From NCBI RefSeq assembly GCF_002797355.1, contig NZ_KZ454940.1, positions 434,001-498,000 of the forward strand: DNA of 64,000 bases. The letters are read 5' to 3'. The position numbers were made by a program, and so were the translations under genes. Below the pieces are notes generated by a model. That model was given only the letters and a program-made list of their open reading frames with translations, was not told the origin of the DNA and made no database searches. Below, one piece after another: positions 22,189 to 33,081 of the stretch. This stretch comes from Bacillus xiapuensis (GTDB taxonomy: Bacteria > Bacillota > Bacilli > Bacillales > Domibacillaceae). Within the stretch, counting starts at the first letter, position 1. The number at the start of each line of letters is the position of its first letter.

Positions 22189-22809
22189 TTATTGATTTTT
22201 CTCGATGAGGGCTTCTTGTTCGGACACGCCAGCGGCATGCGGCACTTCATGATGATGGCGGCAGCGCGGCTCGTAGCTTTCGGAAGCTCCTACTAAAATA
22301 ACCGGATCATCGTAAGCAGCCGGCTGACCATTGATCAGCCGCTGAGTCCGGCTGGCCGGTGAACCACAGACCGCACAAACCGCCTGAAGCTTCGTCACCA
22401 GCTCCGCGGCCGCCATTAAAGCAGGCATCGGGCCAAATGGCTCGCCGCGAAAATCCTGATCCAATCCAGCCAAGATCACTCGATGTCCCCGGTCAGCTAA
22501 GGTCTGGGCGACCTGGATAATCTTCTCGTCAAAAAACTGCGCTTCATCAATGGCTACAATATCTACATCGTCTGTAACTTCTGTTAAAATTGTCTCCGCC
22601 TTGCTCACTGGCTGAGCAATGACAGAAGATCCATTATGGGAAACAACCGATTTTTCACTGTAGCGGTTATCGATCTCCGGTTTAAAGACCATGATCATTT
22701 GTTTGGCAAATTGCGCCCGTCGGACACGGCGGATCAGCTCTTCTGACTTCCCAGAGAACATGCTGCCGCAAATTACTTCCAACCATCCGGTTTGTTTCAT
22801 CACATACAT
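22189..22809 (-). CDS. tdk: thymidine kinase
   Basis: Salvage enzyme phosphorylating thymidine to dTMP. The ATG at 22809 ([15 protein letters not shown], 206 residues) has a GAGG site; nine upstream codons lack one. P-loop [10 protein letters not shown], catalytic DEAQFF, and the zinc-lasso cysteines in CAVCG and PRCRHHH at the C terminus. Probably co-transcribed with the upstream rpmE only by read-through, because rpmE has its own terminator. Confidence 0.96.
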   Translation of the reverse strand: MYVMKQTGWLEVICGSMFSGKSEELIRRVRRAQFAKQMIMVFKPEIDNRYSEKSVVSHNGSSVIAQPVSKAETILTEVTDDVDIVAIDEAQFFDEKIIQVAQTLADRGHRVILAGLDQDFRGEPFGPMPALMAAAELVTKLQAVCAVCGSPASRTQRLINGQPAAYDDPVILVGASESYEPRCRHHHEVPHAAGVSEQEALIEKNQ

Positions 22810-22862
22810 GGAAAAAGCCTCACTTTCACAACTCATTAAAGGTGGGGTATCCTATTGGGAAT

Positions 22863-22905
22863 ATAAAAAACAGGCAAGCAGTTAATCATTAACTCCTTGC
22901 CTGTT
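22863..22905 (-). terminator. terminator after rpmE
   Basis: AACAGGCAAG pairs with CTTGCCTGTT (10 bp) and the minus strand continues TTTTTTATAT, just after the rpmE stop. Confidence 0.9.
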
Positions 22906-22918
22906 CTTTTATTTTTAA

Positions 22919-23122
22919 TTATTTCTTCAAGCCGTATTTTTTGTTGAAGCGATCAACACGTCCGCCTGCATCAGCGAATTTTTGACGGCCTGTGTAGAAT
23001 GGATGGCATTCAGAGCAAACTTCCACTCTGATGTCCTCTTTGATAGAACCAGTTTTAAATTCGTTTCCGCATGCGCATTTTACTGTCGCTTTCTTGTAAT
23101 CTGGATGAATTCCTGCTTTCAT
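22919..23122 (-). CDS. rpmE: 50S ribosomal protein L31 (zinc-binding form)
   Basis: 67 residues from the ATG at 23122 ([12 protein letters not shown]), which has GAAGGAG at the right distance; an ATG three codons earlier is too close. Four cysteines (16, 18, 36, 39) mark the zinc-containing C-plus type, the version replaced by a cysteine-free paralog under zinc starvation in B. subtilis. Confidence 0.98.
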   Translation of the reverse strand: MKAGIHPDYKKATVKCACGNEFKTGSIKEDIRVEVCSECHPFYTGRQKFADAGGRVDRFNKKYGLKK

Positions 23123-23258
23123 TCTTGTCATCTCCTTCCGCCCTGAATCATCTGAAACAGAGTAAGTCTATAAGAAGTACAGCTTAAAACCACCGCACTC
23201 AGTTGCTAAACACACTGACAACATTATAACAAGCCTTCCTGCAAAAATCAATTAAGAA

Positions 23259-24542
23259 TTACAAAATTCGTTTGGATGTTCCATTCGCTTTAATGTCACT
23301 TAAAAGAAGCTTGATGAAGTCGGCATTAGTCTTCGTTTGCCTTAGCTTGCGAAGAAATTTCTCGGAAAGATCCGGTGAATCGGACATCGTTTTGCGGATG
23401 GACCAGATCATATCCAACTGACTTTTCTCCATCAACAATTCTTCTTTGCGCGTACCGGAGCGCTTAATGTCGATGGCAGGGAAAATCCGGCGTTCAGCGA
23501 GAGAGCGGTCCAGATGAAGCTCCATGTTTCCGGTTCCTTTAAACTCTTCATAAATAACATCGTCCATCCGGGAGCCCGTATCAACGAGAGCAGTCGCTAG
23601 AATGGTTAAGCTGCCCCCTTCTTCAATATTGCGGGCCGCACCGAAGAAGCGCTTCGGGCGGTGAAAAGCGGCTGGGTCAATCCCGCCTGACAGCGTCCGG
23701 CCGCTTGGCGGGATCACTAGATTGTACGCTCGCGCAAGCCGTGTAATGCTGTCCATTAAAATAACCACGTCCCGCTTATGCTCCACCAAGCGCATGGCCC
23801 GCTCAAGCACCAGCTCGGCCACTTTAATATGGTTCTCAGGCACTTCATCAAATGTGGAGCTGACCACCTCCGCTTGCACCGAACGTTCAATATCCGTCAC
23901 TTCTTCCGGACGCTCATCGATTAAAAGAACAATCAGCTCAGCATTCGGATGATTGGAGGAAATGGCGTTAGCCACTTCCTTCAGCAGCATAGTTTTACCA
24001 GCTTTGGGCGGCGCGACAATTAATCCCCGCTGGCCAAAGCCTACCGGAGCAATTAAGTCCATAATGCGCGTGGAAAGATTTTTTGGATTGGTTTCAAGCA
24101 GAATTTGGCGATCCGGATATAAAGGAGTCAATGCTGGGAAGTGTACACGTTCTTTCGCCGATTCCGGATCATCCCCGTTCACGGCTTCGACATGAAGGAG
24201 GCCGTAATAGCGTTCGTTTTCCTTTGGAGGCCGGACTTTTCCGGATACTTTATCACCGTTTCTTAAATCAAACCGGCGAATCTGCGACGCGGAAATATAG
24301 ATGTCCTCAGAGCTTGGCGAATAATTGATCGGCCGCAAAAAGCCGAAGCCTTCCGATTGAATAATTTCCAGAACGCCTTCCATAAAGAAATAGCCCTGCT
24401 CCTCTGCGCGCGCTTTCAAAATAGCGAATATCAGTTCTTTTTTCGTCAGTTTGCTGTAGTATGAAATTTTGAATTTCCGTGCTAGCTCATAAAGCTCTTT
24501 CAGCTTTAAATTTTCTAAATAAGAAATAGTTAATTCTTCCAT
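23259..24542 (-). CDS. rho: transcription termination factor Rho
   Basis: Hexameric RNA helicase ending untranslated transcripts. 427 residues: N-terminal Rho_N helices, cold-shock-like RNA-binding domain ([21 protein letters not shown]), Walker [10 protein letters not shown]-loop and [11 protein letters not shown]. Normal length and no insertion. The 265-base gap to glpX upstream shows no gene. Confidence 0.98.
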   Translation of the reverse strand: MEELTISYLENLKLKELYELARKFKISYYSKLTKKELIFAILKARAEEQGYFFMEGVLEIIQSEGFGFLRPINYSPSSEDIYISASQIRRFDLRNGDKVSGKVRPPKENERYYGLLHVEAVNGDDPESAKERVHFPALTPLYPDRQILLETNPKNLSTRIMDLIAPVGFGQRGLIVAPPKAGKTMLLKEVANAISSNHPNAELIVLLIDERPEEVTDIERSVQAEVVSSTFDEVPENHIKVAELVLERAMRLVEHKRDVVILMDSITRLARAYNLVIPPSGRTLSGGIDPAAFHRPKRFFGAARNIEEGGSLTILATALVDTGSRMDDVIYEEFKGTGNMELHLDRSLAERRIFPAIDIKRSGTRKEELLMEKSQLDMIWSIRKTMSDSPDLSEKFLRKLRQTKTNADFIKLLLSDIKANGTSKRIL

Positions 24543-24741
24543 ATTGGCACCACACTTTAATTTAATTCTCCCCTATGTAAATAAGCGAGCTAATCATAAA
24601 GAAGATAAAAACATACCTATTTTAACTGTTAGGGATTATTGAATCAATAAGTAAATTGTAAAAGGAAGGAAAAGTTATCTTGCCTGTGCGGTTGCAAGCA
24701 TAGTCTATGCAGCAGTAATAGTGGGTTAAATAAAAAGTAAA

Positions 24742-24783
24742 CAGCGGGAAACAGGCCCGTTATAAGAGCCCGTTCAGCCGCTG
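24742..24783 (-). terminator. possible terminator after glpX
   Basis: CAGCGG pairs with CCGCTG around a long GC-rich loop containing a second small CGGG/CCCG hairpin, and the minus strand then runs GTTTACTTTTTATTT. The fold is imperfect, so confidence is limited. Confidence 0.45.
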
Positions 24784-24807
24784 CCTGATTGCTTAGTCAG
24801 TCGCTCA

Positions 24808-25773
24808 TTAAGGCTTAATCACTAGGTTCGGCTTCTTGCTCAAGCTGTGACGTCCATCGACAAAGCGCACTGTTCCGGATTTAGCCCGCATCACAATGGA
24901 GTGGGTTTCTCCATAGGTGCCCTTAAATTGAACACCGCGCATTAATTCGCCGTCTGTGACGCCGGTAGCTGCGAAGATCGCATCATCTCCGCGAACGAGA
25001 TCTTCCATGAGAAGAACTTTCTTCACGTCGATTCCCATTTTTTCGCAGCGCTTCAGTTCAGCATCATTTTGCGGCAGTAGGCGTCCTTGGATTTCTCCAC
25101 CCAGGCATTTCAGCGCTACGGCTGCGATAACCCCTTCTGGAGCTCCGCCGGAACCGAATAAAATATCTACGCCTGTGTGATCGAACGCTGTGTTGATCGC
25201 ACCTGCTACGTCACCATCATTGATTAATTTAATGCGGGCGCCTGCTTCGCGCAGCTGCGAAATGATTTCTTCGTGGCGCGGACGATTCAAGACGGTTGCT
25301 ACCACGTCTTCAATGTTTTTATTTTTCGCTTTGGCTACCGCTTTTAAGTTATCCAGCACCGAAGCGTTAATGTCAACCTGTCCAACAGCTTCAGGACCTA
25401 CCGCGATCTTTTCCATATACATATCCGGCGCATGCAGAAGGTTGCCATGGTCTGCTACGGCCAATACAGCCAGCGCATTCCAGCCTCCAGATGCCACTAT
25501 GTTCGTTCCTTCCAGGGGATCAACCGCCACGTCCACTCTTGGGCCGTAGCCTGTTCCGAGCTTTTCTCCGATGTAAAGCATTGGCGCCTCGTCCATTTCA
25601 CCTTCTCCGATCACCACTGTTCCTTTCATCGGAATGGTGTCGAATACATCGCGCATGGCGGATGTTGCCGCGTCGTCAGCTTCCATTTTTTTGCCTCGTC
25701 CCATCCAGCGTGCAGAAGCTAATGCTGCGGCCTCCGTTACACGGACAAGCTCCATTGATAAACTTCTTTCCAT
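24808..25773 (-). CDS. glpX: fructose-1,6-bisphosphatase class II
   Basis: Gluconeogenic hydrolysis of fructose-1,6-bisphosphate to fructose-6-phosphate. The ATG at 25773 ([14 protein letters not shown], 321 residues) follows a strong CAGGAGG site. Metal and substrate motifs: [28 protein letters not shown] and GSGGAPEGV. It stands beside murA, as in other bacilli. Confidence 0.97.
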   Translation of the reverse strand: MERSLSMELVRVTEAAALASARWMGRGKKMEADDAATSAMRDVFDTIPMKGTVVIGEGEMDEAPMLYIGEKLGTGYGPRVDVAVDPLEGTNIVASGGWNALAVLAVADHGNLLHAPDMYMEKIAVGPEAVGQVDINASVLDNLKAVAKAKNKNIEDVVATVLNRPRHEEIISQLREAGARIKLINDGDVAGAINTAFDHTGVDILFGSGGAPEGVIAAVALKCLGGEIQGRLLPQNDAELKRCEKMGIDVKKVLLMEDLVRGDDAIFAATGVTDGELMRGVQFKGTYGETHSIVMRAKSGTVRFVDGRHSLSKKPNLVIKP

Positions 25774-25875
25774 TTTTGTTTTTCCTCCTGTATTACAGCT
25801 GCAGATTTTAATCCGTATGTCACAATCAACATATTTATTGTAACACATTTAGCTGAAAGTGCGGAGAAGAAATAT

Positions 25876-27159
25876 TTAGCTTTTTATTTGTTCCAGCTCT
25901 TCCTTCGAAAGTTCTTCCCGCCAAAGCTCTGCTCCGAGGGCGCTCAGCTTTTCAACGAGATGGCTGTATCCCCTGTCAATATGCTCAAGCCCTGTCACTT
26001 CCGTAGTTCCTTCGGCCATCAGTCCGGCGATTACGAGAGCGGCTCCCGCCCGCAAATCACTCGCTCTCACCTTGGCACCACGCAGCTGTACAGGACCGTT
26101 TATCACCGCGGATCTGCCCTCTACTTTCATATTGGCGTTCATCCTCCGCAATTCATCAATATGTTTGAAGCGAGCTGAATAGATCGTATCGGTCACGACT
26201 GCAGATCCTTCCGCTTTCGTTAATACAGCGGTAAAAGGCTGCTGCAAATCTGTTGGAAACCCGGGGTACACAAGTGTTTTAATATCCACTGCTTTCAGTT
26301 TTTCCGCCTTGCCGATATAGATTTGATCATCCCCTGCTTCCACCGGCACATTCATTTCACGAAGCTTGGCCGTTAAGGACTCCAGGTGAAGCGGAATAAC
26401 ATTGTCCACCACGATCCCATCGCCAACTGCTGCTGCAAGAATCATGAAGGTTCCCGCTTCTATGCGGTCGGGGATAATCGTATGGCGGCAGCCGTCTAGG
26501 TGATCCACACCTTCAATGCGGATGACATCCGTTCCGGCTCCTTTAATTTTTGCTCCCATATTGTTGAGCAATGTGGCAACATCAATAATTTCGGGCTCCT
26601 TGGCCGCATTTTCAATAACGGTTCGGCCTTTGGCCTTGACAGCCGCCAGCATGATATTGATTGTTGCGCCCACGCTGACCACGTCAAGATATATCCTAGC
26701 TCCGCGCAGCTCTTTCGCCCGCAAATAAATAGCACCTTGTTCGTTGGTCACTTCTGCTCCAAGCGCTTCAAACCCTTTAATATGCTGATCGATAGGACGC
26801 GGCCCTAAGTGGCAGCCGCCGGGCAGCCCAATGACCGCTTTCTTGAACTTTCCAAGCATCGCTCCCATTAAATAATAGGAAGCGCGCAGCTTTTTCACTT
26901 TTCCGTTTGGAAGCGGCATCGCGATCATATTGGCAGGATCGACTCTCATCTTGCCATGCTGAAAAGTGATGTCGCCGCCGATCTCCTCGAGCAATCCTTT
27001 CAGCATATGAATATCAGAAATGTCCGGCAGCCCTTCAATTGTGACGGGAGACTCCGCCAAAATCGTCGCTGGAACGAGGGCGACAGCACTATTCTTCGCC
27101 CCGTCCACCCGAATCGTCCCTTTCAGCGGATGTCCTCCTACAATTTTCAGCTTTTCCAT
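25876..27159 (-). CDS. murA: UDP-N-acetylglucosamine 1-carboxyvinyltransferase
   Basis: First committed step of peptidoglycan synthesis (enolpyruvyl transfer from PEP to UDP-GlcNAc). The ATG at 27159 ([14 protein letters not shown], 427 residues) has an AAGGGAG site. The fosfomycin-sensitive cysteine is in [15 protein letters not shown]. By position next to tal/fbaA this is the second Bacillus paralog (murZ/murAB) rather than the one near the atp operon; the main paralog may lie outside the window to the left. Confidence 0.96.
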   Translation of the reverse strand: MEKLKIVGGHPLKGTIRVDGAKNSAVALVPATILAESPVTIEGLPDISDIHMLKGLLEEIGGDITFQHGKMRVDPANMIAMPLPNGKVKKLRASYYLMGAMLGKFKKAVIGLPGGCHLGPRPIDQHIKGFEALGAEVTNEQGAIYLRAKELRGARIYLDVVSVGATINIMLAAVKAKGRTVIENAAKEPEIIDVATLLNNMGAKIKGAGTDVIRIEGVDHLDGCRHTIIPDRIEAGTFMILAAAVGDGIVVDNVIPLHLESLTAKLREMNVPVEAGDDQIYIGKAEKLKAVDIKTLVYPGFPTDLQQPFTAVLTKAEGSAVVTDTIYSARFKHIDELRRMNANMKVEGRSAVINGPVQLRGAKVRASDLRAGAALVIAGLMAEGTTEVTGLEHIDRGYSHLVEKLSALGAELWREELSKEELEQIKS

Positions 27160-27287
27160 ATTTGACTCCCTTCTTTCACGCACTGACTAAGCATCGAAAA
27201 GGAATAATACCCAGATGTTTTACAGCCAATTTAATATTTATTAGTTTATCCCATACGAGGTAAATCATGTATGAGGAAATGGCCTTA

Positions 27288-27935
27288 TTATTTGGCTTTT
27301 CGATTTTCCCAGTCAGCAAGAAACGCGTCAATTCCTTTATCTGTAAGTGGATGTTGGAATAGTTGCTTTAATACTTTAAACGGTACAGTGGCAATATGTG
27401 CACCGCGCAATGATGCCTCTGTAACATGCTGCGGATGACGGATGGAAGCCGCAATAATTTCGGTTGGAATGTCATGGATAGCGAAGATGGAGGCGATTTG
27501 TTCCACTAGCTCTAATCCGTCGGCGCCGATATCATCCAAGCGGCCTAAAAACGGAGAGACATATGTAGCACCTGCCCGAGCAGCTAATAGCGCCTGATTA
27601 GCGCTGAAAATTAATGTCACATTCGTTTTAATGTTTTCCTTAGAAAAAACAGCAACCGCCTTTAATCCCTCCGGCGTCATCGGCACTTTGACGGTGATGT
27701 TCGGAGCGATTTGCGCCAGCTCACGCCCTTCCTTGATCATTCCTTCCGCATCAAGGGAAATCACCTCGGCGCTGACTGAATCACTGACTAAATCTGTGAT
27801 CTCGCGCAGGCGGTCATGAAATGGAACCGTCTCTTTCGCTACAAGGGACGGGTTCGTTGTTACCCCTGAAAGAATTCCCCATGAATGTGCTTCTTTGATC
27901 TCTTCCATATTAGCTGTATCGATAAAAAACTTCAT
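27288..27935 (-). CDS. tal: transaldolase / fructose-6-phosphate aldolase family
   Basis: 215 residues, short transaldolase type. Schiff-base lysine in [29 protein letters not shown] and [11 protein letters not shown] at the N terminus are family blocks. Acts in the non-oxidative pentose phosphate pathway. Sequence alone does not separate transaldolase from fructose-6-phosphate aldolase; transaldolase is favoured because the B. subtilis orthologue YwjH lies in the same place. Confidence 0.93.
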   Translation of the reverse strand: MKFFIDTANMEEIKEAHSWGILSGVTTNPSLVAKETVPFHDRLREITDLVSDSVSAEVISLDAEGMIKEGRELAQIAPNITVKVPMTPEGLKAVAVFSKENIKTNVTLIFSANQALLAARAGATYVSPFLGRLDDIGADGLELVEQIASIFAIHDIPTEIIAASIRHPQHVTEASLRGAHIATVPFKVLKQLFQHPLTDKGIDAFLADWENRKAK

Positions 27936-28015
27936 ATGTCATCGCTCCTTTTATCCGATCTGCCCGCAAGCCAGGCAGTCCGCTTTATTATATTTTTGAT
28001 CAGAAAAATATGCAC

Positions 28016-28047
28016 GGAAACCGCCTTACAGAAATAAGGCGGTTTCC
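28016..28047 (-). terminator. terminator after fbaA
   Basis: GGAAACCGCCTTA pairs with TAAGGCGGTTTCC (13 bp) across a short loop, 27 bases beyond the fbaA stop. An ATTTTT run follows at a small distance. Confidence 0.8.
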
Positions 28048-28073
28048 TCTATCCATTCAGCTATTGGCAACTG

Positions 28074-28937
28074 TTACGCTTTTCCTGAAGAACCGAATTC
28101 GCGCATTTTTCCTTTTACGGTTTCTTTAATGGTTTCGCGTGCAGGTCCTAAGTATTTGCGCGGGTCATAAAGATCCGGCTTGTCCGCTAATACTTGGCGA
28201 ACGGTCTTTGCTGAAGCGATTTGGTTTTCTGTGTTGACGTTAATTTTCGCTGTTCCTAAAGAAATGGCCCGCTGAATATCCTTCGTTGGAATACCTGTTC
28301 CGCCGTGAAGCACGAGAGGAACGCCTGTAAGTTTCATCACTTCTTCCATGCGGTCAAAGCCAAGATTTGGCTCCCCTTTGTATGGACCGTGGACGGAGCC
28401 CAATGCAGGTGCAAAGCAATCTACCCCTGTTTCGCGCACGAGGCGGTCGCATTCTTCCGGAATAGCGTACATCGCTTCCGCATCGTCCACGATAAGATCA
28501 TCTTCCTGGCCGCCGATGCGTCCAAGCTCAGCTTCAACAGATACTCCATGAATATGAGCAAGCTCTACGACCTTCTTCGTCAATTCAATATTGTGATCTA
28601 ACGGATGATGAGACCCGTCGATCATCACGGAAGTAAACCCTGCTTGTATGGCTTTTGCGCACATTTCAAAGCTGGAGCCATGGTCTAAGTGAATCGCCAC
28701 TGGCACAGTTACTTTATATTCTTCCATCAAAGCTTTCACCATTTCAACAACCAGTTTAAATCCGCCCATGTAGCGGCCGGCGCCTTCAGATACTCCGAGA
28801 ATGACGGGTGATTTTTCTTCCTCTGCCGCTTGCAAAATCGCTTGTGTAAACTCAAGATTGTTTAAGTTAAATTGTCCTACAGCGTATTTTTCTTCTTTTG
28901 CTTTGTTCAGCATGTCTGTCATGGAAACTAAAGGCAT
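28074..28937 (-). CDS. fbaA: fructose-bisphosphate aldolase class II
   Basis: Glycolytic/gluconeogenic zinc aldolase. The ATG at 28937 ([15 protein letters not shown], 287 residues) follows AAGGAGG. Zinc and catalytic motifs: [22 protein letters not shown] and LHGGTGIP. Sits between tal and spo0F as in B. subtilis. Confidence 0.98.
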   Translation of the reverse strand: MPLVSMTDMLNKAKEEKYAVGQFNLNNLEFTQAILQAAEEEKSPVILGVSEGAGRYMGGFKLVVEMVKALMEEYKVTVPVAIHLDHGSSFEMCAKAIQAGFTSVMIDGSHHPLDHNIELTKKVVELAHIHGVSVEAELGRIGGQEDDLIVDDAEAMYAIPEECDRLVRETGVDCFAPALGSVHGPYKGEPNLGFDRMEEVMKLTGVPLVLHGGTGIPTKDIQRAISLGTAKINVNTENQIASAKTVRQVLADKPDLYDPRKYLGPARETIKETVKGKMREFGSSGKA

Positions 28938-29043
28938 AAATTTTTCCTCCTTGATCACTTCGTAAGTGTATAAACGTCTTTCCTGCAAATCAATTTACAC
29001 TTGTATCATATCAAAACAAGCCGATCTTTACCAATCGAAAAGA

Positions 29044-29065
29044 CAAAAAAAGCCCATGGCGCTTT
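29044..29065 (-). terminator. short terminator after spo0F
   Basis: AAAGC-CC / GG-GCTTT type short hairpin followed by seven T on the minus strand, immediately after the spo0F stop. Confidence 0.55.
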
Positions 29066-29069
29066 CCTT

Positions 29070-29432
29070 TTAATTGGTGATATAATGCTTGACTGTCTCC
29101 CGAATATCATCAATATCAAAAGGCTTCGCAAAATGCGTTAACGCGCCGAGGTTTCTCGCCTCCTGAATCATATCTAATTCTCCGTAAGCGGTCATAATAA
29201 TCACGCGAATATCGCTGTTTTTTTGCTTCATTCTTTTTAAAATTTCTATTCCATCCATTCCCGGAATCTTCATATCCAAAAGCACTAAATCCGGCGAATG
29301 TTCATCGGCAAGCTCCAGCGCCTTGACACCGTTAGCGGCCTGATAGGTTTCATATCCTTCCTTTTGCAGCACTTCATTCAATAAAATGCGAATGCCAAAT
29401 TGGTCATCCACGATCAGAATTTTTCCACTCAC
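29070..29432 (-). CDS. spo0F: sporulation phosphorelay response regulator Spo0F
   Basis: Single-domain receiver that passes phosphate from sporulation kinases to Spo0B and then Spo0A. The GTG at 29432 ([15 protein letters not shown], 120 residues) follows AGGGGGG. Phosphoacceptor Asp53 ([13 protein letters not shown]), acidic pocket Asp9/Asp10, Thr in IIMTAYG and the lysine in HFAKPFD. Nearly identical in key segments to B. subtilis Spo0F. Confidence 0.98.
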   Translation of the reverse strand: MSGKILIVDDQFGIRILLNEVLQKEGYETYQAANGVKALELADEHSPDLVLLDMKIPGMDGIEILKRMKQKNSDIRVIIMTAYGELDMIQEARNLGALTHFAKPFDIDDIRETVKHYITN

Positions 29433-29462
29433 GTTATACCCCCCTGCCAATGACTATATTTT

Positions 29463-29493
29463 TTATTTCTTGTTCCTTCTCTGGAATTCCTGC
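29463..29493 (-). promoter_or_regulatory. candidate sigma-H promoter of spo0F
   Basis: Reading leftwards: GCAGGAATT (29485-29493) matches the sigma-H -35 RnAGGAwww exactly. A GAAAT at the proper distance is a near match to the -10 GAAT. spo0F of B. subtilis has a sigma-H promoter, which supports this. Confidence 0.5.
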
Positions 29494-29584
29494 TAATTCG
29501 GCCAATTAATTTCACAAGTCTACTTGTTCTTTGATCCCGCAAACAAAGAGCGATATAATGAAGGCCGAAAAGGAGTGAAGCTCG

Positions 29585-30124
29585 TTGTTGAAAATGTTTA
29601 CTACTCAGTTAAACGGACTGTTTCAGCGAATTGCCGACAAAGAAGCGGAAACGGTGGAGGATGGCGCACGCCTGCTGGCGCAAGCTGCGATAGGTGAGGG
29701 TGCGATTTATATAAAGGGTTTTCGGGAAATGAAAGCCGTGGAAGCAGAGGCGCTTGAGGGAGCGGAGCCGCTTCCTCATGCTAAGGAGCTTTCCGATATC
29801 AGCGCGTTAACCGCTGTGGATCGCGCGGTGCTTGTTACTCGTTTTGCTCATGATGAACAAGCCATCGCCGTTGCTAAGGCTTTGCAGGAAAAGCATGTGC
29901 CTTTTGTGGCCATTGCCGGCGCAGCCGCGTCCGATCAAGAATCGCTGGCCGATATCGCCGATTTCTTCATTGACACCCACTTAATAAAAGGGCTCATTCC
30001 TGATGAAAGCGGCGGGCGCACCGGCTTTTCCTCGGGCATGGCCGGACTTTATATTTACTTTTTACTGAAGATCACTATGGATGAAATTTTGCTGGACAAT
30101 GAAGAACTGCCAGAAATGGGATGA
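29585..30124 (+). CDS. ywjG: DUF2529 family protein YwjG
   Basis: 179 residues, soluble, sugar-isomerase-like composition (IKGFREMKAVEAEAL, VAIAGAAASD, SGGRTGFSSGMAGLYIY). Function unknown; conserved between spo0F and pyrG in bacilli. The start is one of two tandem TTG codons (29585 or 29588) behind AAAGGAGTGA; an ATG follows at 29594. Transcribed divergently from spo0F. Confidence 0.88.
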   Translation: MLKMFTTQLNGLFQRIADKEAETVEDGARLLAQAAIGEGAIYIKGFREMKAVEAEALEGAEPLPHAKELSDISALTAVDRAVLVTRFAHDEQAIAVAKALQEKHVPFVAIAGAAASDQESLADIADFFIDTHLIKGLIPDESGGRTGFSSGMAGLYIYFLLKITMDEILLDNEELPEMG

Positions 30125-30177
30125 TTCCGGGCGGATTTCTTTCGTTTTCGGGTGGACCTTGTTAATTTCCGGGCGGA
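30125..30177. repeat. three short direct repeats after ywjG
   Basis: TTCCGGGCGGA (30125-30135), TTTCGGGTGGA (30146-30156) and TTTCCGGGCGGA (30166-30177) recur with a period of about 21 bases, starting right after the ywjG stop. Meaning unknown. Confidence 0.5.
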
Positions 30178-30206
30178 GCAGCCGGAAATACGGTCAGAAG
30201 CCATGA

Positions 30207-30242
30207 AAAATCCCCTTGAAGCATGTGCTTCAAGGGGATTTT
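30207..30242. terminator. bidirectional terminator between ywjG and pyrG
   Basis: AAAATCCCCTTGAAGC pairs with GCTTCAAGGGGATTTT across a 4-base loop, with T-runs on both sides. Serves the convergent ywjG (+) and pyrG (-). Confidence 0.92.
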
Positions 30243-30247
30243 CGTCG

Positions 30248-31855
<1,608 letters not shown>

Positions 31856-31914
31856 TCAATCTATTATTTCTAGAATGCACTTATTTCATGGCATACATGT
31901 AGCCGGGGCTTAAA

Positions 31915-32026
31915 AATACAAAAACGCCCCGTTTACTTAAAATAAGTAAAGGGAGCGTTATAAACGTAAACATCATCTCTTTAAGAGCCCAAATAAAATA
32001 CTACAATTTGGGCTAAAATAAGTCAA
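31915..32026 (-). promoter_or_regulatory. pyrG promoter and CTP-sensing attenuator (reiterative transcription)
   Basis: Promoter TTGACT (32021-32026), 17-base spacer, TAGTAT (31998-32003), and start at GGGCTC (31990 leftwards). The leader then forms a terminator stem (31923-31959, AACGCTCCC...GGGGCGTT) followed by TTTTT. The ascending arm contains CTCCCTTTAC (31945-31954). As established for B. subtilis pyrG, when CTP is low polymerase stutters at the initial Gs and the added Gs pair with this pyrimidine tract, preventing termination. All elements are present. Confidence 0.9.
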
Positions 32027-32043
32027 GAAGAGATTTCATTTCT

Positions 32044-32574
32044 TTATTTTTGCTCTTTTTCTTCATCCTCATCGAGATCATAATCATCTTCTGTCACTAA
32101 ATCGCCGTCAAATTCTTCCTCTTCTTCATCAAACTCGTCAATGTCTTCGTCTTCATCAAGATCCAATTCATCATTCAATTCATCGATGTCGCCCACATCA
32201 AAATCGAGCTCTTCGTCCGCTTCATCCACATCTTCTTCAAATTCCGGCTCTTCTTTCGGCGCTTTTTTCGTCTTTTTCTTTTTGGACTTTACCGTCGGCA
32301 CGACTTCTTCTTCCAGCTGATCAATCGGATACCACTTTCGAAGCCCCCAGCGGCTCTCGTCCAGAACAATAAATCTGCCGTCAATATTAAGATCTGTATA
32401 AAACTGAGCCATGCGCTGCTTCAGTTCCGCATCACTCAGTTCCATGAACTGCTGGATTCGTTCAAGAAGCTCTTGAAACGCAAGGGGCTGTTTTTGCTCC
32501 TTGAAAATGGCATAAGCCACTTCAATTAAGGACATTTCTCTTCTGTCTTCTTTAGACAACTGCTTTAAATTCAC
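32044..32574 (-). CDS. rpoE: RNA polymerase delta subunit
   Basis: Gram-positive polymerase subunit that aids recycling and specificity. The GTG at 32574 (MNLKQLSKEDRREMSL, 177 residues) follows AGAAGGGAAG; nine upstream codons lack a site. N-terminal HARE-HTH domain (IAQ/MAQFYTDLNIDGRFI, WGLRKWYP), a lysine patch KSKKKKTKK, then a tail almost entirely Asp/Glu, as is typical. Confidence 0.97.
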   Translation of the reverse strand: MNLKQLSKEDRREMSLIEVAYAIFKEQKQPLAFQELLERIQQFMELSDAELKQRMAQFYTDLNIDGRFIVLDESRWGLRKWYPIDQLEEEVVPTVKSKKKKTKKAPKEEPEFEEDVDEADEELDFDVGDIDELNDELDLDEDEDIDEFDEEEEEFDGDLVTEDDYDLDEDEEKEQK

Positions 32575-32671
32575 ATCCGCACTTCCCTTCTCTATTTGCA
32601 CACTCTATTGAAGTGAAAAAGGTCATATTTTTCATTATAAACAAAACTGCTTTCAATATGCCAGACTTTCG

Positions 32672-32875
32672 TTAGGATTCATTCACTTTTTCTTCTGAAG
32701 CTCCTTTGCCGGCGGTGCCGCCGGGCATCCTTTCTTTATTAATTTCTGTGTACGCTTTATAAAATAAGTATAAAGAAAAAAGGATGAAGGGGATGGAGCC
32801 AAGGTACCGGTCATAAAGCCAAATGGATATAACCGTACCAGCCATTAGTAAAAAATAGCTCTTTATCTGCTTCAC
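32672..32875 (-). CDS. small membrane protein, 67 residues
   Basis: Two hydrophobic helices (about 5-21 and 25-42) with a polar C-terminal tail rich in Gly/Glu/Lys. The start is GTG with AAAGGGG upstream. Unrecognised family; positioned alone between icmF and rpoE with gaps of about 100-200 bases each side. The reading frame and ribosome site make it likely real. Confidence 0.6.
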   Translation of the reverse strand: MKQIKSYFLLMAGTVISIWLYDRYLGSIPFILFSLYLFYKAYTEINKERMPGGTAGKGASEEKVNES

Positions 32876-33081
32876 CTTCCCACACCCCTTTCATCCATTC
32901 GTTCTTTCATTTTAAACGGTTTTGAATCTATTATAAAAGAAAATCTTCGGAATAATGTAAAGAAATTGTGCAAGCCAACGTTTATTGTATCTTTTTTTCC
33001 TATTTCCAGCCGATTCAACCGCTTTTTCAGAAAAAAAAGCGGCCGCAAAAGAATAAATGCCTTCTTTTCGGCCCGCTCTGA

